Shown here: positions 1 to 7,978 of the stretch, piece after piece
Numbering within the stretch: position 1 is the first letter of the stretch
Layout: every line of letters starts with the position of its first letter
Assembly: GCA_018136815.1 (NCBI GenBank)
Contig: CM030935.1
Span: 721,382 to 785,381, forward strand
Reading direction: 5' to 3'
Origin: Isochrysis galbana
Taxonomy: Eukaryota; Haptophyta; Isochrysidales; Isochrysidaceae
Length of the DNA stretch: 64,000 nucleotides
The notes under the pieces: generated by a model
The model's database searches: none
What the model was told of the DNA's origin: nothing
The model's input: only the letters and a program-made list of their open reading frames with translations
Translations under genes and position numbers: made by a program

Positions 1-674
1 GAACGATCAGGCCATGCTTGACGCCGCACACCTGAAGCGCCCGCGAGAGGGCGCCCCTCTGACCCAGGTGCGCACGAGGACTCACTCACACTCACTCTCA
101 AACATAGGGGATAATAAATAAAATAATTAATGTTATATCCTAGCCAACCCCACTAGCTAATTGGACACAACTTTTCCGTCCCGGAATCCCGCCATGCCTG
201 ACGAGCCAGGTGTCCGAGAGCTACCGGGGGGAGGGGGCACCGCCCCCTCCCCCCGATATTCGTCCTCCCCCCAGTGCACGCACCGACCCCGCGCACCCCA
301 GCACGTCCTCTCCTCGAGTCCACGCTGGGGGAAAACCCCTCTCGGGTAAAAACAACGCAGGGGGGGGGGGGGGCACTCATGAATAGGAGCCCAGAAACGC
401 TAATCTCTCCTCGCAAGAGCGAGTGGCCGCGGCGAGCCGCGGCCCTTCCCTCCGGGTTCTGGTTCTGGCGCCCCCGTCTTCTCTTACCCAAACGGGGCGA
501 GAAGACACGTAAACGCCGGAGGGGAGAGCTGCCACTCCCCCCTCCCCTCCCTCTTCCCTTTTCCTCCTCTCTTCCCTGCGGCGGGGGCCCATGGCGCGCG
601 CCCGCGGCCCCTCTTCAGGTCCCCAGGAGGCCTGCAGGGGGCCTGGGAGCACAGCTCAGGGGGCAGGTGAGGCT

Positions 675-997
675 AGGTGTCGTTCCGTCAATAGTGGGAC
701 ATCAGTCGAATTGAGCGATCAAATGTCCACAGTTGTATTGTAGTTGTTTAACATTAGATCTTGTTAAAATTATAAGAGAGAGAGGCCGTCAAAGCTTCTT
801 CGCTAATCACATCGGTGCATACCGTGCATGGGCACGGCGCGATGTGCATCGGTCCCCCCGCGGATACGCCGTGCGCGCGCATGTCAACCCGTTCCGTGTG
901 TGTAGCCCCTGCGGCCCACAACTACGTAAACTGGCCATATACAACTGATCTGATCGCTCAATTCTACTGATGTCCCACTATTAACGGAACGACACCT
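675..997. repeat. Inverted-repeat block at E1 left end (MITE-like)
   Basis: The first ~48 bp (675-722) and the last ~48 bp (948-997) are inverted copies of the same terminal sequence, both carrying GTCGTTCCGT and GGGACATCAGT. The interior resembles the subterminal repeats of E2 near 49480-50040, with the shared string GATGTGCATCGGTCC. It may be a small non-autonomous derivative nested at the end of E1, or a duplicated end of E1. The flanks (CT left, CA right) do not give a clean 2-bp duplication, so an independent insertion is not proved. Confidence 0.7.
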
Positions 998-1033
998 CAC
1001 GAAATAAATTCGTTACACGTCTTTAGAGGCGAC

Positions 1034-1312
1034 ATGCCGATCTACCGTATCAGGAGCAAAAATGTATACGATGTTATTGGGCTTAAAAAGGCGATACAAA
1101 TATTTCTTCTTGTGTCTTTGGTTATCATCTTCTTATCATTCGCCTTGACCGTGGCATTCTCGCAGCATTCAGACTTGGACTTCGCCATAAAGACTGGAAT
1201 CGGGCTGTCAGTGGGCGTCGCACTGACCTTTCTTGTCTTCTTTACGTTGTGGAAAACGAAACAATGGCGTTTTAGCCTGCCGAAGGGTAAGGTCCTCAGC
1301 TCAAAAGGGTAG
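1034..1312 (+). CDS. Small two-span membrane protein (E1 cargo)
   Basis: A 92-residue open frame that I do not recognise. Two strongly hydrophobic stretches, roughly residues 20-43 (IQIFLLVSLVIIFLSFALTV) and 55-72 (GIGLSVGVALTFLVFFTL), are separated by a short polar loop, and both ends are basic. That pattern fits a membrane protein with two spanning helices and no cleaved signal. It is the first gene inside the left end of E1 and points away from the ankyrin gene. Its base composition is clearly more A/T rich than the methyltransferase further along. The start is the first ATG, 14 bases after a TTCGTTACACGTC string that recurs at the 3' end of the ankyrin gene. Confidence 0.5.
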   Translation: MPIYRIRSKNVYDVIGLKKAIQIFLLVSLVIIFLSFALTVAFSQHSDLDFAIKTGIGLSVGVALTFLVFFTLWKTKQWRFSLPKGKVLSSKG

Positions 1313-1990
1313 AATGAAGAAGATGAAAACTCAGCACGCGTAGCTGGGTAGTTATGTGCGAAAACGCTAAGCGGACACAAAACACCAGTTCACACTACAG
1401 ACGTCCCTTCCTCCAGACACCTGAGCACAGACACTGTGGTCTATTTCCGTGACACAATCCTTGGTACCCAGCGAGCAGCATTTGCATGCACGCTAGTTCA
1501 TCACGGTCGGTATCAAGCTGTTTTTGAAGAAAAGTAGACATCACGTGACATGGTCCTTCGTGCTCGGCTGCTTTGTGGCTCCTTTGTCCGCATACAGTGG
1601 AGTACCTCGGCGTGGCCGCGGAGCATGCTGCAAAGTCTCTCTGACTGTGACTTGGTCTGAAATATTCGCGGGGAAGGGGGCAGGAGGAAGGGGCTCCTCT
1701 GCTACACGTCTGTGCGCAAGCATCTGCGGAGACACCTGGTCCAGAAGAAACCTCCCTCCACTTGAGGTGTGGCATCGAGCGCATGGGCCGATTGAAGCAT
1801 TTTGCGCTCAATCAGCGTGGCCCATGACCGATGTCGAGGAGGTCGGGTTGGATAACCCCCAAACCTCGTCTGTCCGAAGCTCCCTTTTGCGTCAACACTC
1901 ATACATCCTCATCGATTTTGTGAGCCTGCCTTCCCAAGTGGTACCCTCTGAAATCTGAGTGGATGCCTGCCCCATGCCAAAACAGTTTCG
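1313..1990. other. E1 interior without a supported gene
   Basis: Open frames on both strands are short and without domain character. The string GCGGACACAAAACACCAGTT at 1371-1390 is one of four copies in the window; the others are at 2948, 3124 and 58065. Confidence 0.5.
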
Positions 1991-2917
1991 TTACACGTCA
2001 TTAGCGACAATCGCTCGGATTAGAATTTGATGTACTTCAGAGTATCGCTGGTCTCTTATGCGCGTGATGATTGAACGCAATGGAGTTTGTAGATTGTTAG
2101 CCACGTTATTGACGTTCGCTCCTTGATCGATGAGAAACGCGACACATTGCGCGTGACCACCCATCGCCGCAAGATGAAGAGGAGAATAACCGAGGCGATT
2201 TCGAAGATTAATAATTTCTGTATTGACAAGAAGTTCGACACACGCAAGGTGTCCTTTCTCCGCTGCCATATGCAATGGAGTGTTTTGATATACATACCCT
2301 TTAATGTTGACATCAGCTCCGCGTTCTATGAGAAAACTTACGCAGTCCGCATGGCCTTTCTGCGCCGCAATGTGAAGAGGAGTCTCGCCCCATTTGTTTT
2401 GTGCGTTAACATCTGACACATCTGTCAGCGTGGCTACAAGTTGGATGTCACCATTCCTTGCTGCATGGTGCAGCGGCGTGTGTTGTGTACAATCTACAAC
2501 AGTAGCAGTTGCTCCATGAGTTAACAAGAGTTGGACCGCTCTGTAGTCCATACGCCTAGTCGCCAAATCTAGCAACGTATCACCGCACGCCCCGTGTGGT
2601 TGATTAATACTAGTTGCATCTTGGAGCGAGTTCAAGACTATCCACAGTGACTTCAAGTTACCTACTAGAATGGCGCGTTTACCATAATCAATGAGGTCTT
2701 TATCTAATGCGTCTACTGTGAAAGTACTTAGTCGTTCAGAAAGCTTCTCTAATTGATGAAAATTGTCAATTCTGATTGTTAACCCTTTCGCGATATCCCT
2801 CAGACGCGGAGCGGCCCCAAGTAAAGATACCAGAGTAGCTCCTCCCAATTGTTCTAGTAGATCCGGAACCTCAACTACATCAAGTAGCGACACCTCCGAG
2901 TTTTCAGGTGACGACAT
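1991..2917 (-). CDS. Ankyrin-repeat protein (E1 cargo)
   Basis: Starting at the internal ATG (MSSPENSEV) this gives 308 residues. An in-frame upstream ATG would add 29 residues, but these come from a repeated non-coding motif (GCGGACACAAAACACC), so I prefer the shorter form. About five to six ankyrin repeats fill the C-terminal two thirds, with clear TPLHxAAxxGH cores: TPLHHAARNGD, TPLHIAAQKGHADCVSFL, TPLHMAAEKGHLACVELL, SPLHLAAMGGHAQCVAFL. The N-terminal segment LLDVVEVPDLLEQLGGATLV is loosely F-box-like; this is tentative. Ankyrin repeats bind protein partners, and F-box/ankyrin proteins usually recruit targets to ubiquitin ligases, but that role here is inference. The gene is more A/T rich than the neighbouring methyltransferase, which suggests a different origin. 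Confidence 0.85.
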   Translation of the reverse strand: MSSPENSEVSLLDVVEVPDLLEQLGGATLVSLLGAAPRLRDIAKGLTIRIDNFHQLEKLSERLSTFTVDALDKDLIDYGKRAILVGNLKSLWIVLNSLQDATSINQPHGACGDTLLDLATRRMDYRAVQLLLTHGATATVVDCTQHTPLHHAARNGDIQLVATLTDVSDVNAQNKWGETPLHIAAQKGHADCVSFLIERGADVNIKGYVYQNTPLHMAAEKGHLACVELLVNTEIINLRNRLGYSPLHLAAMGGHAQCVAFLIDQGANVNNVANNLQTPLRSIITRIRDQRYSEVHQILIRAIVANDV

Positions 2918-2945
2918 CGGTCGTGCATATAGTAGTTCAACATTT

Positions 2946-3150
2946 TTGCGGACACAAAACACCAGTTCCACACCGAGCGGACGAAGCGCGCACGACGCCG
3001 ACACGCACGCCGCGTAGACAACGTGACTGAAACTAGTCGTGGAATGCTTGTATGTGTTTCGTGACTGGTTTTATGAAGGAAGGGTTGTGTCACGGAACTA
3101 GACCCAGAGGGGCGTCTGCTAGTGAAATGGTGTTTTGTGTCGCGCTTTCG
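2946..3150. repeat. Two copies of a recurring 20-bp motif
   Basis: GGTGTTTTGTGTCCGC and close variants lie at 2948-2968 (reading toward the ankyrin gene, about 30 bp before its ATG) and at 3124-3145 in the opposite direction. Further copies are at 1371-1390 and 58065-58085, the last two preceding TTAGCG. The placement before the ankyrin start suggests a promoter or 5' UTR element, but this is inference. Confidence 0.5.
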
Positions 3151-3218
3151 CGTGTTCGTACATTAACATTCCACTGCAGAAATCTCTACCCACTAGTTTT
3201 CGCACGGACACGCGTGTG

Positions 3219-3893
3219 TCAGTCAAAGACGAGATGCCACATGACGACGTGCCCATCGACGAGCGGTTCGCGACGCGCAAGGCGCCATCCGCACTCGCGC
3301 GCGGTGGCGCGGACATCCTCTTCGATCTGTCGCTGGTAGTCGACGAGGAAGGGTTCGCCGAGCAGCATGAGGTGGCTTGCCCGGTAGGAGGGGCAAATGT
3401 CCACGAGGTAGACGTCCGAGTGGCTGATGCGCATGGCGTTGGCGAGGACGCGCCTCCTCGCGTCGCGCGGCATCTCGTGCGCCGCAAACATGAGCGTGGC
3501 GACGTCGCACATGCGCGGCATGCCCCACCGTTCGGCGTCTCCGCGCACGAGGGCGGCGTTGGTGCCCCTTGCGCGCGCGACGGTGAGCATGGGCACGCTG
3601 AGGTCGACGCCGACCGAGCGCGTGTGGGGCGTCACCGAGAAGCCGGTGCCGCAGCAGAGGTCCACCACGACGGCGGTGGACGGGATGCGGCCTTGGACAC
3701 GGCGGCGCACGTCGAAGCCGCGGTAGGCGAGCCGGTCGATCGCACCCGTGGCGGCGGGCGCCAGTGCGGCGTGCAGCCAGCCGAGGGCGCCCGTGTTGCC
3801 CAGCGTGTGGATCCGCCGGTCGCGCCAGTAGGGGGTCGGGGGAGTGGCGAGGGCGGAGGCCGATGCGGCCGCGAGGGCGAGCAGAGGGACCAT
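3219..3893 (-). CDS. Class I SAM-dependent methyltransferase (E1 cargo)
   Basis: A 224-residue protein with the Rossmann-type motif I VVDLCCGTGFS near residue 76, then GVDLSVPML (acidic residue contacting the ribose of SAM) and a conserved GDAERW segment. These identify the class I methyltransferase fold; the substrate is not evident. The N-terminus MVPLLALAAASASALA is hydrophobic and alanine rich, like a signal peptide or the first part of a bipartite plastid-targeting signal. The frame stays open upstream for 2 kb, but that stretch is antisense to another gene and then encodes a separate acidic protein. The ATG at 3893 is therefore the sensible start, placing the hydrophobic leader at the N-terminus. 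Confidence 0.8.
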   Translation of the reverse strand: MVPLLALAAASASALATPPTPYWRDRRIHTLGNTGALGWLHAALAPAATGAIDRLAYRGFDVRRRVQGRIPSTAVVVDLCCGTGFSVTPHTRSVGVDLSVPMLTVARARGTNAALVRGDAERWGMPRMCDVATLMFAAHEMPRDARRRVLANAMRISHSDVYLVDICPSYRASHLMLLGEPFLVDYQRQIEEDVRATARECGWRLARREPLVDGHVVMWHLVFD

Positions 3894-4156
3894 TTCTCCC
3901 AAAGGGGGCCGCAAAAAAAAGCGCGCGGGAGGGGAGGCGCGCGGGAAACTGACGGGAAATTGGCCCCCCTCCCCCCCCCCCCCCCCCCCTCCCTCCCTCT
4001 TTTTTTTTTCCCGGTGCCCCTGCCTCCGTGTCCATGAGGGAGGAGGGGACACGCAGTGGTGCGCAGCGCGCGTGCGGGAGCGGCGTCCGCGCATCGGTCC
4101 ACTTTTGTTGGCGTCTTCTGCCCGGGGAGGGCGGAGAGGGAGCCGGGCTTGCGCGA

Positions 4157-4883
4157 ATGGGCAGTCGTCGGTTCCCGCTGAGGGAGCTCCTCGACCACCC
4201 GGAGCTGTTTGGTCTGATGAGCGAGTGGCTGTCGCGGGCGGATCTGGGCGCGCTCCACGTGGCACTCGGCGACCCGCGCGTGCGGCAGCATTACCGGACG
4301 CTGCTGCTCCCCGAGGACATCGACGCGCCATTACCGGACCCTGCTCCTCCCCGAGGACGTGGACCTGCTGGGTTCGTCGCTGGCGAGGGAGGCGCTGCTG
4401 TGCCTCACGTCGTCGTCGGTGCTTCCTGCCGTGGGTTCGCGCGAGGAGCGCGCGCTCGCTCGCACGCTGCGATCCGTGCGTATGCCGCCCACCGTGCGCA
4501 TCGAGGTCGACAGGTCGTCGAGCCGTCGGCTGCTGTGTGCCGCACTGGCGGGCGCCGCCCAAGGGCACCTGATCGTGCACCAGCTGCTGCGGTGGCTGCC
4601 GGCCGTGCGCGGCACGGCGCGTGCGCTCGAGCTCCAGAGCATGCGCGGAGCGGGAGGATCCCAGGCGCTGCCCATCGAGGACACTGGCATGCTCCAGACG
4701 CTCGTGCTCGCGGGGGGATGCGCGCCCTCCAACTTGCCCTCGTCGCTGCGAAGGTTCGCCGCCACGAGCCCGCCGTCCTCCAAGACGATGCACGACGCGC
4801 TCACGGGGCGCTTCGTCGGTCAGGTCAATGTGCATGGAGTCATTGGAAACACCAGCCGCGACATCGCTCAAGTCCACCGCTGA
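4157..4883 (+). pseudogene. F-box-like protein, frameshifted by a 40-bp duplication
   Basis: The frame opens with MGSRRFPLRELLDHPELF and continues SEWLSRADLGALHVALGDP, reminiscent of an F-box (LPxELxxxIxxxLxxxDLxxL). At 4289-4328 and 4329-4368 the same 40-bp unit occurs twice with few differences (CATTACCGGAC, then CTCCCCGAGGAC). Because 40 is not a multiple of three, the rest of the protein (LLGSSLAREALLCLTSSSVL onward to the stop at 4883) lies in another frame. This is either a true inactivating tandem duplication or an assembly error. The 3' end overlaps the acidic gene on the other strand. F-box assignment is tentative; no leucine-rich or WD repeats are visible. Confidence 0.55.
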
Positions 4884-5849
4884 GGAGCCACTGTTCACGA
4901 CGGCCTCCTCCTCAACTGGCTCCTCCGGCTCCTTCGCCCCATCGGGCTCCTTGGCCATCTCCCAAAAGTCAAACATGTCGTCGTCGTCCTTCTCGTCAAC
5001 GATGGGCTCCAACATAGCGTCCGCTTGAGCGTCGGACGCATGGTCCTCCATCACACGCGAGGCATCCGTGGAGGTCTCGATCGCGGCCTCCGCGGAGGTC
5101 GGCTCGGCTGCGGTCTCCGCGGACTCCTCGAGCTGAGTCAGTTCCTCCAGCTGCGTGGCCACCTCCAACCCCTCCTGAGCGGCTGCGTCGGACGTCTCCT
5201 CTTCCTTCTCCTCCGTCTTCTCCTCACCCTCCTTTTCGTTCGCCTTGGCAGGAGCGGGCGCCTCGGCGGTCTCGGCCTCCTCGGCGGTCTCGCCCTTCTC
5301 CTCCTCCTCGAGCTGCGTGGCCTCTTCCAGCTGCGTGGCCTCTTCGAACCGAGTGAAGACTTCTCCGACTGGTGCGTCGGACGCAGCCGTCTTCTCATTC
5401 TCCGCCTTCTCCGCCTTCTCGTCCTCTTCCTCGGCTTCCTTCTCATCGGCGAGAGCGAGCGCGTGGGCGGTCTCGACCTCCTCCATCGACTCGGCTGGCT
5501 CCTCGACATCCGCAACCCGCGCGATGGGAACAAGAAGACCTGGAGCGTCCGACGCACAGTCCTCGTTCTCCTCTTCTCCTCCCACAGGCCCGGAGTCCTC
5601 GTCGGTGGTGGTGGTGGTGGCCTCATCGGTCGGGGAAAGGGCCTCCTCCTCGGCATCAGGAACGCGAACAGGATCCGCCTCCTCCGCCGCGCCCTTGGAG
5701 CAAGAAGAGGAACGAGTCGTGCGAGCAGCGCTTGCGCTCGGCGTCCAGTCGACAGGTGGCGGTGTCGAGCGAGTCGAACGAAACCAGCGAGCAGGAGCAC
5801 GAGACGAGAGGACGGAGGACCGTACCGATGCGCGCCGAGTCGCCACCAT
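4805..5849 (-). CDS. Long acidic low-complexity protein with SUMO-interaction-like motif (E1 cargo)
   Basis: From the ATG at 5849 about 348 residues follow before a good splice donor (GTGAGC) at 4804, past which the frame turns basic and antisense to the F-box-like gene. The first ~45 residues (MVATRRASVRSSVLSSRAP, then ARWFRSTRS) are basic and Ser/Arg rich, and are shared with E2. The rest is Glu/Ala rich with repeated TQLEE units, repeated ASDAP, a DDDDMFDFWEM segment and, near the end, MHIDLTDEAP. The last matches the hydrophobic-D-L-T core of SUMO-interaction motifs. Function is unknown; disordered and probably nuclear is inference. The 3' exon, if any, was not found, so the end is provisional. 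Confidence 0.55.
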
Positions 5850-6009
5850 CGTGAGGAAGACGAGGGCGAGGAGAGAGCTGGAGGGTGAGCGAGGAGGGAG
5901 GAGGGAGGCAGGCAGTAGGAGCCGTCTCTCTCTGGTAGGTCGATGAGAGGGGGGAGGAGGGGACCCGGGGGAGGGGGCCCCGGGGGAGCGGAGAGACCCC
6001 AAGACCTCG

Positions 6010-6745
6010 ATTGTTTACGTTAGTGTTTTCGCAATATACGGTAATATTTTCCCCGGTCCCAGGGGTGCCCCCGCGGTTCCCGACCGCCTCTGCGTCCAGA
6101 GTCCCCCGCGGAAAGAGTGAACGCACGGCGTGCACCTTCCTGGAAGTTGCTATGCGCACGCACGGCGCCCCGCGGGGGGGAAGTCGATGTGCATACGCAC
6201 GGCGTGCACAATGATTGCAAGCAATCACACGTGCTGCGCAAACGAAACATCTCGTATATGGCTACTTTACGTTAATGTGGGCCTTAGGGAAAAAAGTTTC
6301 TATGCGCACGCACGGCGCCCTCGCGAGGGGGAAGTCGATGCGCATACGCACGGCGTGCTCAATGATTGCAAGTAATCACATGTGCTGCGTAAACGAAACG
6401 CAATCACACTTTGTTCCGCCCGTCCTCCGCGCCCAGAGTTCCCCCGCGAAAAGAGTGAACGCACGGCGTGCACCTTCCTGGAAGTTGCTATGCGCACGCA
6501 CGGCGCCCCGCGGGGGGGGGGAAGCCGATGTGCATACGCACGGCGTGCACAATGATTGCAAGCAATCACACGTGCTGCGCAAACGAAACGTCTCGTATAT
6601 GGCTACTTTACGTTAATGTGGGCCTTAGGGAAAAAAGTTTCTATGCGCACGCACGGCGCCCTCGCGAGGGGGAAGTCGATGCGCATACGCACGGCGTGCT
6701 CAATGATTGCAAGTAATCACATGTGCTGCGTAAACGAAATATCTC
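6010..6745. repeat. Subterminal tandem repeats of E1
   Basis: Two 338-bp units (from about 6117 and from 6455) each hold two related subunits built on TGCGCACGCACGGCG, a GC hairpin, CAATGATTGCAAG and a CTGCGTAAACGAAA string. They lie between the right end of E1 and the start of the acidic gene on the minus strand, so they may contain its promoter. A diverged array of the same units is next to the E2 end (49430-49990). Subterminal arrays are common transposase-binding regions; that use here is inference. Confidence 0.85.
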
Positions 6746-7364
6746 GTATACGGCGACTTTATTTTAAAAAAAGTTTCTATACACAGCCTTGTTTTGTACC
6801 AATATTGTTCATAACTAAAAAGAAAACAGATTGTGGTCCTCTTTTGACGGAACGCGACTTCTGGGGCATGGCCCTGTCCCCTCCTGCCTCTCCATCGCTG
6901 GCTCTCGAGCCCCTGCCAGTCGACTGGAGCTGGCTGGGGGGTCCTGATCAGGGGGGCCCAGGGGGAGGAGGGGCTGGTCAGAGGGATGGGCTGGCCACGA
7001 CAGGCCAGGGCGGGCGAATCAGGCGTGCCTGTGGGGAGAGGGATGGGTCAGCATGGCAGTGTTCTCCTGGCAAGCCATCAGGCATGCCAGGAGTAGTGGG
7101 GGGTTCCTCCCCCATGGCAAGGGAGGAGTGGAGAGAGAGGGGGGCTCGTGCCCCCCCATGGGTGAACCAAGTATAAACTTAGTTTGGCAAACATAGGGGA
7201 TAGGGATAGGCTACTATCTATAGCTGCTTGGGCCGCCCCATAGTGAGGCCACCGCCACCTCACCTCCACCTCCTCCGTCTTCCGCCTGCTGCTTCGCACC
7301 TGCGCTCGCATCTCCGCCTAGCGTGCAGCGTGCAACATAGTTAGAGTTAGTGCTCGCCGGCCGA

Positions 7365-7775
7365 CGACGACACGACGACCGACGAGTCGAAAAACAATTT
7401 TTCAACGAATCCGTCGAGTTCATTCGATGTCGATGTGATGTTGCACCGTTGAGCATCGTGGAGCGCGCGTGTGTTGTAGAGTTTGAGGTGACCTGTACCA
7501 CGTTACACGTGAAGAATTATAGCCTTGTGCCTTGTAGATCGTAGTCTATAGTCCATGGTCTATGGTCTATGGTCTATGTCTATGGCATAGGCATAGAGCA
7601 TTTTGCATTTTGTTGGCTAGCATCCCTAGCCACATGCACCGGGCGTGCCATGCACCAACCGCGCACACCCCCATCGCGGGGTAGGGGCTCCGTTGCCATT
7701 GAGCGCTTCGGACCCGCACCACTAGGATTAATCCAGCACAGACAAGAAAACTCTAACACTATCCTTTCCTGCGTG
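7365..7775 (+). repeat. Repeat D, copy 1, upstream of TRIP13
   Basis: Shares many blocks with 42440-42565 plus 44430-44705: GAGTCGAA followed by TTTTCAACGAAT, then TTGTTGGCTAGCATCCCTAG, CATGCACCAACCGCGCACAC, ATCGCGGGGTAGGGGCTCCG and a closing AAGAAAACTCT. It ends about 200 bp before the TRIP13 start. The other copy ends about 70 bp before the histidine-phosphatase gene, in the same orientation. The nature of the element is unknown; it could be a degenerate retroelement end that brings promoter sequence. Confidence 0.75.
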
Positions 7776-7978
7776 TGAATTCCATAATCTTAATGCATAA
7801 AGTACACTAACACTAGAAAAGCTTCATGTCCATCAAGCTCAAGCTTTTAAAGATAGAAGGACCCGTAGGAGTCTTGCTTCTGACGGGAGGATTTCCCGCG
7901 TCGCACCCCTCTCCCCCTCCCGCCCATCGAGGCTCAGAGAGAGTCGTCGGTGACCAGTGCCCCCGCAGAACGTGAGGG

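Larger units (their letters stand above)
675..6860. mobile_element. E1: 6.2-kb TIR element with cargo genes
   Basis: The left end begins AGGTGTCGTTCCGTCAATAG and the right end, read inward, begins AAGTCGCGTTCCGTCAAAAG; the two are related inverted repeats. Flanking CT at 673-674 and 6861-6862 is a 2-bp target duplication, and the empty site is visible in the sister retroposon at 10649-11527. The inside holds, left to right, an inverted-repeat block (675-997), a two-span membrane protein, an ankyrin gene, a methyltransferase, a frameshifted F-box-like gene, an acidic protein and a tandem-repeat array next to the right end. No transposase is recognisable, so it is either non-autonomous or moved by an unfamiliar enzyme. 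Its ends recur in E2 (47045-50093). I cannot assign a superfamily. Confidence 0.8.
114..7187 (-). mobile_element. Retroposon copy R1, split by TIR element E1
   Basis: The pieces 114-674 and 6863-7187 align end to end with the uninterrupted copy at 10649-11527; together they make about 886 bp against 879 bp there. The composite is bracketed by a 15-bp direct repeat, CAAACATAGGGGATA, at 99-113 and 7188-7202, which I read as the target-site duplication. The left edge is A/T rich (ATAAATAAAATAATTAATG). The right edge ends in a GC-rich hairpin followed by an imperfect palindrome, AACCAAGTATAAACTTAGTT. A 15-19 bp duplication is typical of target-primed (LINE-driven) insertion. Strand is inferred from the match of the left edge to a LINE 3' end at 47931. 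The 6.2-kb block 675-6860 interrupts it. Confidence 0.85.

Noticed and set aside
675-997. Independent 323-bp MITE insertion with its own target duplication
   Set aside because: The flanks CT and CA do not match, so it is listed only as an inverted-repeat block at the end of E1.
3219-6002. One 927-residue protein covering the methyltransferase and the acidic region
   Set aside because: The middle third is antisense to another open gene and has no protein character; the methyltransferase has its own hydrophobic N-terminus, and the acidic part ends at a good splice donor.
6010-6745. CRISPR-like array of regular repeats
   Set aside because: Eukaryotic context; units are 338 bp with internal subunits, spacers are not unique, and the array is a transposon subterminal repeat.
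675-6860. Integrated virus, Polinton or virophage
   Set aside because: No capsid, packaging ATPase, protease, polymerase or integrase was recognised, and the 2-bp target duplication does not fit Polintons.
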